From: Glycomyces sp. TRM65418
GTDB lineage: Bacteria > Actinomycetota > Actinomycetes > Mycobacteriales > Micromonosporaceae
Length of the DNA stretch: 64,000 bases
Direction: 5' to 3'
NCBI RefSeq assembly: GCF_019710475.1
Contig: NZ_JAJFAX010000001.1
Coordinates: 248,001 to 312,000 of the forward strand
Below are positions 29,086 through 37,801 of the stretch, in pieces. Below the pieces are notes generated by a model, which made no database searches, was not told where the DNA came from, and worked only from the letters and a program-made list of their open reading frames with translations. The stretch's first letter is position 1. Every line of letters starts with the position of its first letter. A program made the translations under genes and the position numbers.

Positions 29086-29751
29086 TCACTCCTCCTCCTT
29101 GCCGTCGCCGGAGGCGGCGGTGAGGAGGTTCGCCACCTCCTCGTCGGTGGTCTGGCCGAAGTCGACGTACCACTCGCCGACGGCCGTGAAGTCCCTCGGG
29201 GTGTGCGCGCAGACGACCTCGTCCACGAGCGGGGCCAGCTCGCGCAGGGCCGCATCGGGGGCGACGGGGACTGCCGCCACGACCCGCGCGGGCCCCAGTT
29301 CGCGTACCGCCCGGACCGCCACGCGCATGGTCGCGCCGGTCGCGAGTCCGTCGTCGACCAGCAGCGCCGTCTTGCCTGCGAGGTCCAGCGGCGGCCGGTC
29401 GTTCCGATAGGCATCCTCGCGGCGCCGCAGTTCGGCGCTCTCGCGTTCGGCCGCCCGGTCGAACTCCTCGGGGGAGATGCCGAAGGCGTGGACCACCTGG
29501 TCGTTCGTGACCGTGGCGCCACCGGAGGCGATCGCGCCCATCGCCAGCTCGTGCTGGCCGGGGGCGCCGACCTTGCGCACGGCGAAGACGTCGAGGGGCG
29601 CACGGAGGTTCCGCGCGATCTCGAAGGCCACCGGCACGCCGCCGCGCGGCAGTCCCAGGACCACGGTGTCCTCGCGGCCCCGGTACTCCCCCAGCCGACG
29701 GGCCAGCGCCCGTCCAGCGGCACTCCGATCGGCGAAGACTTGCTCGGTCAT
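29086..29751 (-). CDS. Phosphoribosyltransferase-domain protein
   Basis: 221 residues, type I phosphoribosyltransferase fold. The PRPP-binding loop is ALLVDDGLATGATMR, and the N-terminal PRGGVPVA and VRKVGAPGQHELAMGAI motifs are those of the actinobacterial stand-alone family that usually pairs with a DLH-type hydrolase. The base substrate is unknown. ATG at 29751 begins MTEQVFADR; the longer open frame crosses a terminator and is rejected. Confidence 0.88.
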   Translation of the reverse strand: MTEQVFADRSAAGRALARRLGEYRGREDTVVLGLPRGGVPVAFEIARNLRAPLDVFAVRKVGAPGQHELAMGAIASGGATVTNDQVVHAFGISPEEFDRAAERESAELRRREDAYRNDRPPLDLAGKTALLVDDGLATGATMRVAVRAVRELGPARVVAAVPVAPDAALRELAPLVDEVVCAHTPRDFTAVGEWYVDFGQTTDEEVANLLTAASGDGKEEE

Positions 29752-29801
29752 GCGCGGGAAGTGCCCGCTCGCGCCGTGGGGCAAACCCGCCGGGAACGCG
29801 A

Positions 29802-29864
29802 GGCGGGCCCGGAGCGCCCGCGCACTCGCTGAACCGCGAGTGCGCGGGGCGCTCCGGGCCCGCC
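29802..29864. terminator. Very long hairpin terminator of the pdxT-yebC operon
   Basis: Left arm from 29802 (GGCGGGCCCGGAGCGCCC...) pairs with the right arm ending at 29864 over about 28 bp with a single bulged G, loop TGAACC. It lies 54 bases beyond the yebC stop. Confidence 0.9.
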
Positions 29865-29917
29865 GCATCCGCCTCGGCCGGTGTCCTCGTCCGGCTCGGG
29901 CTGGCGTCTTCGTCCGC

Positions 29918-30682
29918 CTAGACCTCGGCGTCGAGTTCGGCGAGGACCTCGTCGGAGATGTCGGCGTTGGTCCACACGTTCTGGACCTCGTCCGAGTCCT
30001 CCAGCGCGTCGACGACGCGCATGACCTTGCGGGCGCCCTCGGCGTCGACCGCGATGTGCACGGAGGGCTGGAAGCCCGCCTCGGCCGAGTCGTAGTCGAT
30101 CCCGGCGTCCTGGAGGGCGGTGCGCACCGCGACCAGGTCGGTGGGTTCGCACAGGACCTCGAAGCCGCCCTCGCCGAGGTCGTTGACCTCTTCGGCGCCC
30201 GCGTCGAGCACCGCCATGAGGATGTCGTCCTCGGTGAGCTCGCCGCCGGCCGGGACGATGATGACGCCCTTGCGGGAGAACATGTAGCCGACCGAGCCGG
30301 CCTCGCCCAGGGAGCCGCCGTTGCGCGTCAGCGCCACGCGGACCTCGGCCGCCGCCCGGTTGCGGTTGTCGGTCAGGCACTCGATGAGGACCGCGACGCC
30401 GCCCGGCGCGTAGCCTTCGTACATGAGCGTCTCGTAGTCGACGCCGCCGCCGTCCAGGCCGCCGCCGCGCTTGACCGCGCGGTCGATGTTGTCGTTGGGG
30501 ACCGAGCTCTTCTTGGCCTTCTGGATCGCGTCGAACAGCGTCGGGTTGCCCGCGGGGTCAGGACCGCCAGTGCGCGCCGCGACCTCGATGTTCTTGATGA
30601 GCTTCGCGAAGATCTTGCCCCGCTTGGCGTCGATCGCGGCCTTCTTGTGCTTGGTCGTCGCCCACTTGGAGTGGCCACTCAT
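29918..30682 (-). CDS. yebC: YebC/PmpR-family transcriptional regulator or translation factor
   Basis: 254 residues, full length. Opens [22 protein letters not shown], of which HSKW and KRGKIF are diagnostic. The central [14 protein letters not shown] and VGYMFSRKG are conserved. YebC proteins regulate transcription in some bacteria and relieve ribosome stalling in others. ATG at 30682 has GAGGAA upstream. Second gene after pdxT (33-base gap), as in the mycobacterial order. Confidence 0.96.
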   Translation of the reverse strand: MSGHSKWATTKHKKAAIDAKRGKIFAKLIKNIEVAARTGGPDPAGNPTLFDAIQKAKKSSVPNDNIDRAVKRGGGLDGGGVDYETLMYEGYAPGGVAVLIECLTDNRNRAAAEVRVALTRNGGSLGEAGSVGYMFSRKGVIIVPAGGELTEDDILMAVLDAGAEEVNDLGEGGFEVLCEPTDLVAVRTALQDAGIDYDSAEAGFQPSVHIAVDAEGARKVMRVVDALEDSDEVQNVWTNADISDEVLAELDAEV

Positions 30683-30715
30683 TCCGGCGTTCCTCGTTCC
30701 TACTGCTCGACGTTG

Positions 30716-31354
30716 CTAGCGGACGGCGGGTTCCGCGGCCGTGCCGCGGACCATGTCCACGAAGTACTCGTGCACCCGCGCGTCAGGGGTCACCTCAGGG
30801 TGGAAGGAGGTGGCCAGGCAGGCGCCGGCGCGTACGGCGACGATCCTACCGTCCGGCGCGTCACCGGAATCGCCACCGTTCTCGACCCTGCCGAGCACCG
30901 CGACCCCGTCGCCGACCCGCTCGACCCACGGAGCGCGGATGAACACCGCCCGGAACGGGGCGCCGGATATCCCCTCGATGCCGATCTCGGTCTCGAAGGA
31001 GTCCACTTGGCGGCCGAAGGCGTTGCGGCGAACGGTCATCGGGATGACGCCGAAGGAACGCTGGTCGGGTCGTCCGTCGAGGACCTCGTCGGCGAGCATG
31101 ATCATGCCCGCGCAGGACCCGAACGCGGGCATCCCCTCGTCGAGGCGCTTCTTGACCGGGTCGAACAGGTCGAAGGCCTCCAGGAGCTTGCTCATGGCGG
31201 TGGACTCCCCGCCGGGGATCACCAGGCCGTCGACGGCGTCGAGCTCGGCCGCGCGGCGCACCGGGACCGCCTTCGCGCCCGCGGCCTCCAGCGCGCGCAT
31301 GTGGTCGACCACGTCGCCCTGCAGGGCGAGCACGCCGATCAAGGGCACGGTCAT
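30716..31354 (-). CDS. pdxT: Pyridoxal 5'-phosphate synthase glutaminase subunit PdxT
   Basis: 212 residues. Releases ammonia from glutamine for PdxS. The class I amidotransferase triad is visible: Cys81 in [10 protein letters not shown] and the His/Glu in [15 protein letters not shown] is the family oxyanion motif. ATG at 31354 begins [14 protein letters not shown]; the 13 preceding codons lack support. pdxS is 2.1 kb away, separated by accessory genes. Confidence 0.97.
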   Translation of the reverse strand: MTVPLIGVLALQGDVVDHMRALEAAGAKAVPVRRAAELDAVDGLVIPGGESTAMSKLLEAFDLFDPVKKRLDEGMPAFGSCAGMIMLADEVLDGRPDQRSFGVIPMTVRRNAFGRQVDSFETEIGIEGISGAPFRAVFIRAPWVERVGDGVAVLGRVENGGDSGDAPDGRIVAVRAGACLATSFHPEVTPDARVHEYFVDMVRGTAAEPAVR

Positions 31355-31533
31355 GAGAGCACTCCAAACAAGTCGGGTCGACGGGCGCGTCAAGCGTAAT
31401 TCCGGTTCTCCCGCCTGCCCAGCCGCGCGATCGTCACTGTGACCGAAACCGGCCTGAACTCGGAGGGCAGGTGACGATCCGTTAAAGTCTGCGATCGAAC
31501 GTGCCTCACCCCTGAGCCTGGAGTAAGACGATC

Positions 31534-31956
31534 ATGCCGAAGACCATGCCGAAGACGTCGAAGCGCAATCCGATGCCCCGCGCCGTCCGAGCCGGTCGCA
31601 ACGCGATGTGGATCGAGGCGGCGATCGCCCTGGTCGTCGGCGGTCTCCTCGTGCTGCTGCACCACACCGCACGGGACTTCGTGCCGCCCGCCGCCGAGCA
31701 CGACGTCTACCGCGGCGCGGCGGGCCTCGGCGGACTGGCGCTCTTCCTGCTGCTGGCGATCGCGCTCATGCACTTCCAGTGGCGCGTCCTGTGGGTGCTG
31801 ATCCTGCTCGTGCAGGTCGCCGCCATCGTCGGCCTCGCCTGGCTGCTGTTCACCAGCGGACTGTACTGGGCGCTGTGCATCGGCCTGCTCATCGCGCCGA
31901 TTACGATCATCGGGACGCTGACCGAGCGCTTCGCCCGCCGCTGGTTCAACCACTAG
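31534..31956 (+). CDS. Small integral membrane protein of unknown function
   Basis: 140 residues. Basic N-terminus (MPKTMPKTSKRNPMPR), then about four hydrophobic helices (near 25-43, 64-82, 84-103, 108-127) and a short basic end. A promoter-like TAAAGT lies at 31483-31488 and CTGGAG is the ribosome site. Not recognised. It is followed 54 bases later by another small four-helix membrane protein in the same direction, so the two may form a pair. Confidence 0.75.
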   Translation: MPKTMPKTSKRNPMPRAVRAGRNAMWIEAAIALVVGGLLVLLHHTARDFVPPAAEHDVYRGAAGLGGLALFLLLAIALMHFQWRVLWVLILLVQVAAIVGLAWLLFTSGLYWALCIGLLIAPITIIGTLTERFARRWFNH

Positions 31957-32010
31957 CCCCCGGGCGTGGCCGCGAGGCGGCCCCGCCGACACCGCTGAAA
32001 GGCCACATAG

Positions 32011-32583
32011 ATGCTCCCGCAACCGAACTTCGGCCGCGACAAGGACCCCGTCGGTCCCGACGAGGACGCCGACGACGCGATGCCCCGCCGGAAGCTCCTC
32101 CGGTTGCAGATCGCGATGTGGATCCAGGTCGTCTGCGCCGTGATCGCGGGCAACATCCTCGCCTTCTACACCTTCTCGCTGCGCGGGGCCACGGTCGAGG
32201 ACCTCCAGTCGATCTATGAGGGGAGCGACGCCGTCGACGACCCGGCGGCGACCGCCCAGCAGGCCTTCGAGCTGTACCAGAGCACGAACTTCATGGTCTC
32301 GAACCTCGTCATCGCGGGCTTCGCGATCGTCGCCGCGATCATCGGCGCGCTGTGCGCCATCCGGTTCAAGACCCGCCTCAAGGTCGTGCGCTGGTGGGCC
32401 GTCGGCGCCACCGCGGTCCTGTTCATCATCGGGATGTTCATGTCGACGGTGTTCGGTCTGTACGTGGCCCCGTGGGTCTTCGCTTCGGTGCTGGCCCTGT
32501 GGTGGCTCTTCTCCAGCGACATCCGCTACTGGCTCAGCGAGTCCGGAACCCGGCGGGCGAAAGCCGGCGAAGCGGAGGACTAA
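32011..32583 (+). CDS. Small four-helix membrane protein of unknown function
   Basis: 190 residues. The acidic N-terminal tail (1-30) is cytoplasmic. The first helix is about 33-55, an outside loop holds EDLQSIYEGSDAVDD, then helices lie near 88-110, 120-142 and 145-160, and a charged tail ends the protein. GAAAGG before the ATG is the ribosome site. The stop overlaps the converging gene's stop by four bases. Not recognised. Confidence 0.75.
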   Translation: MLPQPNFGRDKDPVGPDEDADDAMPRRKLLRLQIAMWIQVVCAVIAGNILAFYTFSLRGATVEDLQSIYEGSDAVDDPAATAQQAFELYQSTNFMVSNLVIAGFAIVAAIIGALCAIRFKTRLKVVRWWAVGATAVLFIIGMFMSTVFGLYVAPWVFASVLALWWLFSSDIRYWLSESGTRRAKAGEAED

Positions 32584-32882
32584 TCCTTCGGGCCCTCCGA
32601 CTCTGAGCCGTGCTTCAGGATGTAGTCGATGAAGGCGGCGCGGGCCAGCGGCTCCGCTGAACCCCAGTCGCCCTTCGTGGCCTCGCGCCACATCCCGAGC
32701 AGGTCGTCGATCGCCACCCCGATCTCGGCCACGTCCGGGTCGAGGTCCTCGGAGTCCAGCGCGGTCGGGGTGTGCCGGAACAGTTCGATGAAGAAGCGCC
32801 AGTCGCGGCGCTCGCGCGCCAGGGCGAAGGCGCGGTGCTGGAGGTCGGCGGTCGGGAGCTGATCGAGGTCGGTTGCTTTCAT
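32580..32882 (-). CDS. Small conserved-looking soluble protein
   Basis: 100 residues starting MKATDLDQLPTADLQHRAF. Mostly helical, acidic, without signal peptide. Contains FFIELFRHTPTALDSEDLD and a C-terminal FIDYILKHG. Function unknown. TACGCT (32890-32895) lies seven bases before the ATG with no Shine-Dalgarno, fitting a leaderless mRNA. The frame extends 20 codons further up, but that would place the start inside the promoter of the divergent inhibitor gene. Confidence 0.75.
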   Translation of the reverse strand: MKATDLDQLPTADLQHRAFALARERRDWRFFIELFRHTPTALDSEDLDPDVAEIGVAIDDLLGMWREATKGDWGSAEPLARAAFIDYILKHGSESEGPKD

Positions 32883-32953
32883 GGTTCCAAGCGTAGGCGG
32901 GGCTCGGAGTGTCGAAGTCCGATTGCGCGCCTTCGGCTCCATATGATCGGCCC

Positions 32954-33394
32954 ATGAAGAAGCTCACCGCGGCCGGCGCCGCCATCGTAGGCGCCTCCGC
33001 TCTCTTGGCCCTGGGTTCCGCACCCGCCCATGCGATGTCGTTCCAGCAGGTGCATTCGATGCCGGCCGGTCCCGGCGGCGCCGACCGCCCGCACAGCCAG
33101 ATGATGATCCGCATCGCCTCCTCGAACGGCGAAGGCGTGGAGGCGATGACCCTCTCGTGCCCGCAGGAGTCGAGCGAGCACCCGAACGCCGCCGCGGTGT
33201 GCGACCAGCTGGAGCGGGCCGAGGGGCACGTCGACGCGATCGAAGCCGCCGACGGGCTCTGCACGAAGGAGTACGCGCCGGTGCACGTGGTCGTGGCCGG
33301 TCACTGGCACGGGACGCCGCGGTTCTTCATGGGGACCTACGGCAACCGCTGCGAGGCGGTCGTGCAGACCGGTGGGGCGCTCTTTGATTTTTGA
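32954..33394 (+). CDS. Secreted Streptomyces-subtilisin-inhibitor-like (SSI) protease inhibitor
   Basis: 146 residues with a signal peptide MKKLTAAGAA...SAPAHA cut after residue 27. The mature part keeps SSI features: four cysteines (69, 83, 103, 133) for two disulfides, the reactive loop C-T-K-E-Y-A-P (103-109) and the C-terminal ALFDF. By alignment to SSI (C-P-M-V-Y), P1 is Lys105, which predicts inhibition of trypsin-like rather than subtilisin-like proteases. TATGAT (32942-32947) sits six bases before the ATG, so the mRNA is likely leaderless. It probably guards against own or foreign extracellular proteases. Confidence 0.88.
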   Translation: MKKLTAAGAAIVGASALLALGSAPAHAMSFQQVHSMPAGPGGADRPHSQMMIRIASSNGEGVEAMTLSCPQESSEHPNAAAVCDQLERAEGHVDAIEAADGLCTKEYAPVHVVVAGHWHGTPRFFMGTYGNRCEAVVQTGGALFDF

Positions 33395-33402
33395 GACGCA
33401 CG

Positions 33403-33438
33403 CGGCAGGGCCCGAGCGCACGCGCTCGGGCCCTGCCG
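33403..33438. terminator. Bidirectional terminator between inhibitor gene and pdxS
   Basis: CGGCAGGGCCCGAGCGC (33403-33419) is a perfect inverted copy of 33422-33438, with almost no loop. It lies between convergent genes. Confidence 0.88.
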
Positions 33439-33449
33439 TTCGTCCGGTG

Positions 33450-34370
33450 CTACCAGCCGCGCTTGGCGAGCTTCTGCTCCTCGCTCAGGGAGTCGACGTT
33501 GATGCCGACCATGGCCTCGCCGAGGCCGCGCGAGACCTCGGCGATGACCTTCGGGTCGTCGTGGAAGGCGGTGGCCTTGACGATCGCGGCGGCGCGCTTG
33601 GCGGGGTCGCCGGACTTGAAGATGCCCGAGCCGACGAAGACGCCCTCGGCGCCCAGCTGCATCATCATGGCCGCGTCGGCCGGGGTGGCGATGCCGCCGG
33701 CGGTGAAGAGCACCACCGGGAGCCTGCCGAGCCGCGCGACCTCCGCGACGAGCTCGTACGGCGCGCGGAGTTCCTTGGCGGCGGCGTAGAGCTCGGCGTC
33801 GTCGAGGGTGGTGAGGCGGCCGATGTCCTGGCGGATCTGGCGCATGTGGCGGGTGGCCTCCACGACGTTGCCGGTGCCGGCCTCGCCCTTGGAGCGGATC
33901 ATGGCCGCGCCCTCGCCGATGCGGCGCAGGGCCTCGCCGAGGTTGGTCGCGCCGCACACGAACGGCACGTTGAACTGCCACTTGTCGATGTGGTTGGCCT
34001 CGTCGGCCGGGGTGAGGACCTCGGACTCGTCCACGTAGTCGACGCCGAGGGACTCCAGGACCTGGGCCTCCACGAAGTGGCCGATCCGGGCCTTGGCCAT
34101 CACCGGGATCGAGACGGCCTCGACGATGCCGTCGATCATGTCCGGGTCGCTCATGCGCGAGACGCCGCCCTCGGCGCGGATGTCGGCGGGGACGCGTTCG
34201 AGCGCCATCACCGCGACGGCTCCGGCGTCCTCGGCGATCCTGGCCTGCTCGGGGGTGACGACGTCCATGATGACGCCGCCCTTCAGCATGTCGGCCATAC
34301 CGCGCTTGACGCGGGCGGTCCCGATCTCGGCCTCGGTCTTCTGGGTCTCTGACACGGTCACCGGCTCCAT
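33450..34370 (-). CDS. pdxS: Pyridoxal 5'-phosphate synthase lyase subunit PdxS
   Basis: 306 residues. Builds vitamin B6 (PLP) from ribose 5-phosphate, glyceraldehyde 3-phosphate and ammonia from PdxT. Landmarks are [42 protein letters not shown] and [12 protein letters not shown] (active-site lysines), ending in the usual RGW. ATG at 34370 is chosen. A GTG at 34394 gives eight more residues, and neither start has a strong ribosome site. A possible -10 TAGAAT lies at 34417-34422. It is separated from pdxT but in conserved order. Confidence 0.97.
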   Translation of the reverse strand: MEPVTVSETQKTEAEIGTARVKRGMADMLKGGVIMDVVTPEQARIAEDAGAVAVMALERVPADIRAEGGVSRMSDPDMIDGIVEAVSIPVMAKARIGHFVEAQVLESLGVDYVDESEVLTPADEANHIDKWQFNVPFVCGATNLGEALRRIGEGAAMIRSKGEAGTGNVVEATRHMRQIRQDIGRLTTLDDAELYAAAKELRAPYELVAEVARLGRLPVVLFTAGGIATPADAAMMMQLGAEGVFVGSGIFKSGDPAKRAAAIVKATAFHDDPKVIAEVSRGLGEAMVGINVDSLSEEQKLAKRGW

Positions 34371-34461
34371 CTGAGGTAGGTTCGTCGCAATCACAGGGGT
34401 GGATCTGACCTGGACGATTCTACGCCGCGACCCGCCTCACAAGCCCCTCGATACAAACCGT

Positions 34462-34956
34462 TCACCGTGAGCCGGAATCGCCCACCGGGTCCTCGATGTC
34501 CCAGTACGCGGGGCGCGGCAGCCGGTGGTGCAGGCGGAGCAGGACCGCCATCGGCAGGGAGCGCGAGGCGACCGCGTCGCGCACGAAGTCGGAGTGGATC
34601 TGCCGCGCCAGCGCGACGCGCCGGTTCGCGGACTCCAGGTCCTCGCTCCAGACCGGGTCGGCCGCGAGTTCGCGCAGCGCCCGGGTGAGGTCGTTCTCGG
34701 CGTATTCGCGCAGCTCGCGCTGCCGCTGGGTGTCGGCGGGGACGGCGACGACGGAGAGGGCGAGGGCGACGACCTCCTCGAAGCCGGGGTGGCCGACGAA
34801 CTTGAGGACGGTCTCGGCGCGGTCGTCGAGTTTGGCGAGGAGGGCGCTCTCGGCGGCGCGGGCGCGGCGGTGGAGACGTTCGACCCGGGTGACCGTCCAC
34901 GTCGCGTACGCGCCGACGACGGCCACGATCGTCACGAGCACAGCCAACCACCACAT
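34462..34956 (-). CDS. Membrane-anchored helical protein (LemA-like architecture)
   Basis: 164 residues. An N-terminal membrane helix (MWWLAVLVTIVAVVGAYATW) is followed by a long helical cytoplasmic or extracellular domain rich in Arg, Glu and Ala, with VERLHRRARAAESALLAKLDDR and LHHRLPRPAYWDIEDP near the end. It lies between pimA and pdxS, as uncharacterised genes do in other actinobacteria. The start is set at ATG 34956 because TACGAT (34964-34969) lies seven bases before it; an ATG at 34965 would overlap that hexamer. Function unknown; the LemA likeness is only architectural. Confidence 0.75.
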   Translation of the reverse strand: MWWLAVLVTIVAVVGAYATWTVTRVERLHRRARAAESALLAKLDDRAETVLKFVGHPGFEEVVALALSVVAVPADTQRQRELREYAENDLTRALRELAADPVWSEDLESANRRVALARQIHSDFVRDAVASRSLPMAVLLRLHHRLPRPAYWDIEDPVGDSGSR

Positions 34957-34980
34957 CGGCCTCATCGTACGGGCAGGCGT

Positions 34981-35004
34981 CCGCCGCCGGTTCCCCGGCG
35001 GCGG
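34981..35004. terminator. Hairpin downstream of pimA
   Basis: Perfect 10-bp stem CCGCCGCCGG (34981-34990) / CCGGCGGCGG (34995-35004) with a TTCC loop, 46 bases beyond the pimA stop. It may end the HIT-pgsA-patA-pimA transcript. Confidence 0.55.
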
Positions 35005-35050
35005 GTGCTCCGGACGGGCCGCGGGCCCGCGCCCGCGGCGTGAGCGGGTC

Positions 35051-36178
35051 TCAGCGGCGGCGTTCGGTGCCCGCTTCGATGGCGGCCCGGTAGACCTCCA
35101 GGAGCCGGGCGGCGACCTCGGGCCAGTCGTAGCGCCGGACCCATTCGTCGGCGCGTTCGACGTAGGCCTTGCGCAGGGTGTGGTCGTCGAGGAGGCGGCC
35201 GGCCTTGGCGGCGAGGTCGGCGGCGTCGCCGACGGCGAAGAGCTCCCCGGCGGTGCCGTCGTCCAGGACCGAGCGGAACGCCTCGATGTCGGAGGCGAGG
35301 ACGCAGGTCCCGGCGGCCATGGCCTCGGTGAGGATCATGCCGAAGGACTCGCCGCCGGTGTTGGGGGCGACGTAGAGGTCGACGCCGGTGAGCATGGAGG
35401 CCTTCACCTCGTCGGAGACACCGCCGAGGAAGTGGATGCGGGAGGCGATCGCGGGGTCGAGTCCGTCGACGGCGGCTTCGGGATCGCCGCGGCCGACGAC
35501 GACCAGGTGCAGGTCGGGCCGGTCGGCGGCGAGCTGCGTGAAGGCCTCGCGGAGGATCGGGAAGCCCTTGCGGGGCTCTTCGTAGCGGCCCATGAAGCCG
35601 ATCGTGGGGCCGTCGGGCAGGGATTCGAGGGGGGCGGCGTCGCGGTAGAAGGCGACGGGCACGCCGTTGGGGATCTCGACCGCGCCGCCGCCGAGGTGCT
35701 CGACCTGGACCTTGCGGGCGTAGGGGCTGACGGCGATGCGCGCGGAGAGGCTTTCGAGGACGAGCTGGGCCATGTGCTTGCCGGCGGCGAGCATCCGGGA
35801 GCGGGTCATCGCGGTGTGGAAGGTGGCGACGACGGGGCAGCGGGCGTTGAGGACCGCGAGGCACGAGAGGGAGGGGGTGAGCGGCTCGTGCACGTGGACG
35901 ACGTCGAAGTCGCCTTCACTGCACCATCGGCGCACCCGCGCGGCCGAGCGCGGGCCGAAGGCGAGGCGGGCGATGGAGCCGTTGTAGGGCACCGCGACGG
36001 CCTTGCCGCCGGGGACGACGAAGTCCGGCAGGCCCTCGGTCTCGGTGGCGGGGGCGAGCACCGAGACGTCGTGGCCGGCGGCGATGAGCGTCTCGGCCAG
36101 GTCGCGGATGTGGAACTGGACGCCGCCGGGAACGTCGAAGGAGTACGGGCTGACGATCCCGATCCGCAGGGCCTCCAT
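35051..36178 (-). CDS. pimA: Phosphatidylinositol alpha-mannosyltransferase PimA
   Basis: 375 residues, GT4 glycosyltransferase. Adds the first mannose from GDP-mannose to phosphatidylinositol on the inner membrane face. The N-terminal domain has VPGGVQFHIRDLAE and HVHEPLTPS. The C-terminal domain has GFMGRYEEPRKGF and the E-x7-E donor site ESFGMILTEAMAAG. ATG at 36178 overlaps the acyltransferase stop by one base (TGATG). It acts directly after PgsA and the acyltransferase encoded by the same operon. Confidence 0.96.
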   Translation of the reverse strand: MEALRIGIVSPYSFDVPGGVQFHIRDLAETLIAAGHDVSVLAPATETEGLPDFVVPGGKAVAVPYNGSIARLAFGPRSAARVRRWCSEGDFDVVHVHEPLTPSLSCLAVLNARCPVVATFHTAMTRSRMLAAGKHMAQLVLESLSARIAVSPYARKVQVEHLGGGAVEIPNGVPVAFYRDAAPLESLPDGPTIGFMGRYEEPRKGFPILREAFTQLAADRPDLHLVVVGRGDPEAAVDGLDPAIASRIHFLGGVSDEVKASMLTGVDLYVAPNTGGESFGMILTEAMAAGTCVLASDIEAFRSVLDDGTAGELFAVGDAADLAAKAGRLLDDHTLRKAYVERADEWVRRYDWPEVAARLLEVYRAAIEAGTERRR

Positions 36179-37065
36179 CAGGAGTCCCGGGACTCGAAGT
36201 CGGCCGTCCAGAAGCGCTGGAGCATGTGCCAGTCGGCCGGGTGGGCGCGGATGCCCGCCTCGAAGGCCTCGGCCATGCGCTGGGTCGTGACGGCGACGCG
36301 CTCGCGCAGCGGGCCGGTGCCGGTGTCGACCGGGCCCGTGATGTGGCAGACGGCGCGGTCGGGCTCGTAGTGGATGTTCGCGGTGAACAGCTCCACGCGG
36401 TTGCGGATGGCCAGCAGCGCCGGCCCGGTCGGGAACGTCGTGGCCTCGCCGAAGAACTTGACGTCGGTGCCGCTGCGGCTCAGGTCCCGGTCGGCGACGA
36501 GCGCGACCACGTGACCGGCGCCGAGCGCCTCCCCGAGGGCCGCCTGCGGGTTGCGGTCGCTGCCGGAGGTGGGGATGATCTTCATGCCGAGGGACTCGCG
36601 GTATTCGAGGAAGCGGCGGTAGACCCCTTCGGGTTTGAGGCGCTCGGCGACGGTGGTGAGCTGGTCGCCCGCGACCGAACCGACCCAGGCCCCGGCGAAG
36701 TCCCAGTTCCCGCAGTGGGGCAGGGCCACGATGGATCCCAGGCCGCGTCGGGCGCGCTCGTGGACGGGTTCGTAGCCGTTCATCTCGAACTTGCGCTCGA
36801 GGTCGGCGGTGCTCATCGACGGGAGCCGGAAGGCCTCGATCCAGTAGCGGGCGTAGGAGCGCATGGCCTCGCGGATCAGGTCCTCGCCCGGTTCGCCGTC
36901 GACGACGCGCGCGAGGTTCCTGCGCAGCTGCCGGACGGCGCGGCCGTCCTGCTTCACGGCCCGGTCGGCGAAGCGGTTGCCCAGCGCCGCGGCGGCGCGC
37001 TCGGGCAGGAGCCGCACGCCCCGCCAGGCGGCCAGGTAGGCCAGCTCGGTCATGCGCTCAGACAT
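36178..37065 (-). CDS. patA: Phosphatidylinositol mannoside acyltransferase (PatA/HtrB family)
   Basis: 295 residues. Transfers an acyl chain to the mannose of PIM1/PIM2 (Rv2611c counterpart). The HX4D catalytic motif is LPHCGNWDFAG, and the second conserved block is DRDLSRSGTDVKFFGE, followed by FPTGPALLA. Lysophospholipid acyltransferase fold with a hydrophobic N-terminus for membrane contact. The start overlaps the pgsA stop by eight bases and its stop touches the pimA start, so translation is coupled along the operon. Confidence 0.95.
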   Translation of the reverse strand: MSERMTELAYLAAWRGVRLLPERAAAALGNRFADRAVKQDGRAVRQLRRNLARVVDGEPGEDLIREAMRSYARYWIEAFRLPSMSTADLERKFEMNGYEPVHERARRGLGSIVALPHCGNWDFAGAWVGSVAGDQLTTVAERLKPEGVYRRFLEYRESLGMKIIPTSGSDRNPQAALGEALGAGHVVALVADRDLSRSGTDVKFFGEATTFPTGPALLAIRNRVELFTANIHYEPDRAVCHITGPVDTGTGPLRERVAVTTQRMAEAFEAGIRAHPADWHMLQRFWTADFESRDS

Positions 37066-37687
37066 CGACGCGCTCCTCCCCCGCGGCGAGGACGTTGCGC
37101 GCGTGGAGGAGCCGCTGGACCACGGTGATCGACGCGAGCACGGCGAGCAGGCCCAGGCCGGCCTCCAGGGACCACGGGACGCCGAGGATCTCGACGAGGA
37201 CCGCGAGCGCGGCGATGATGAGGCGTTCGGGCCGTTCGGCGATGCCGACGTTGCATTCGGCGCCGAGGCCTTCGGCGCGGGCCTTGACGTACGAGACCAG
37301 CTGGGAGGCGATGAGGACCCACAGCGCCAGCGCGCAGCCGAGACCGCGGTCCTCGGTGAGGAGCCAGTAGGCCAGTCCCGCGAAGATCGCGCCGTCGGCG
37401 AGGCGGTCGCACGTGGAGTCGAGGAGCGCGCCGAAGCGGCTGATGGTGCCCTTGACGCGGGCGATCGCGCCGTCGAGCATGTCGGTGAGGACGGACAGCC
37501 CGACCACGATGAGGCCCGCGAGGAGCGCGCCGCGGGCGAGCAGCAGCACGGAGGCGGCCACGACGACGGCGGTCCCCGTGACGGTGACGGCGTTGGCGGA
37601 CACGCCCGCTCGGATGAGGACCTTCGCGGCGGCGTCGACGTACCGGCGTACGCCCGCTCGGCCGGAGGTCCGGAGGAACTTCGCCAT
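37058..37687 (-). CDS. pgsA: CDP-alcohol phosphatidyltransferase, phosphatidylinositol-phosphate synthase type
   Basis: 209 residues, about six membrane helices. Makes the phosphatidylinositol precursor that PimA and PatA use. The CDP-alcohol motif D-G-x2-A-R-x8-G-x3-D-x3-D is complete in DMLDGAIARVKGTISRFGALLD followed by STCDRLAD, when read across the two parts. ATG at 37687 is preceded by AGGAG; the open frame before it is not supported. It follows the HIT gene by 114 bases, as in mycobacteria. Confidence 0.95.
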   Translation of the reverse strand: MAKFLRTSGRAGVRRYVDAAAKVLIRAGVSANAVTVTGTAVVVAASVLLLARGALLAGLIVVGLSVLTDMLDGAIARVKGTISRFGALLDSTCDRLADGAIFAGLAYWLLTEDRGLGCALALWVLIASQLVSYVKARAEGLGAECNVGIAERPERLIIAALAVLVEILGVPWSLEAGLGLLAVLASITVVQRLLHARNVLAAGEERVDV

Positions 37688-37801
37688 GGTCTCCTGTTTT
37701 CTCGGCATCGCCCAGGTGGGTGTTCGGGCGAGTGGGTGCGGGGCCCGTTCCCGGATCGGGCCCGGGAGCGGCATGCCTTGACTCTAACGGTGCCGGTCCG
37801 G

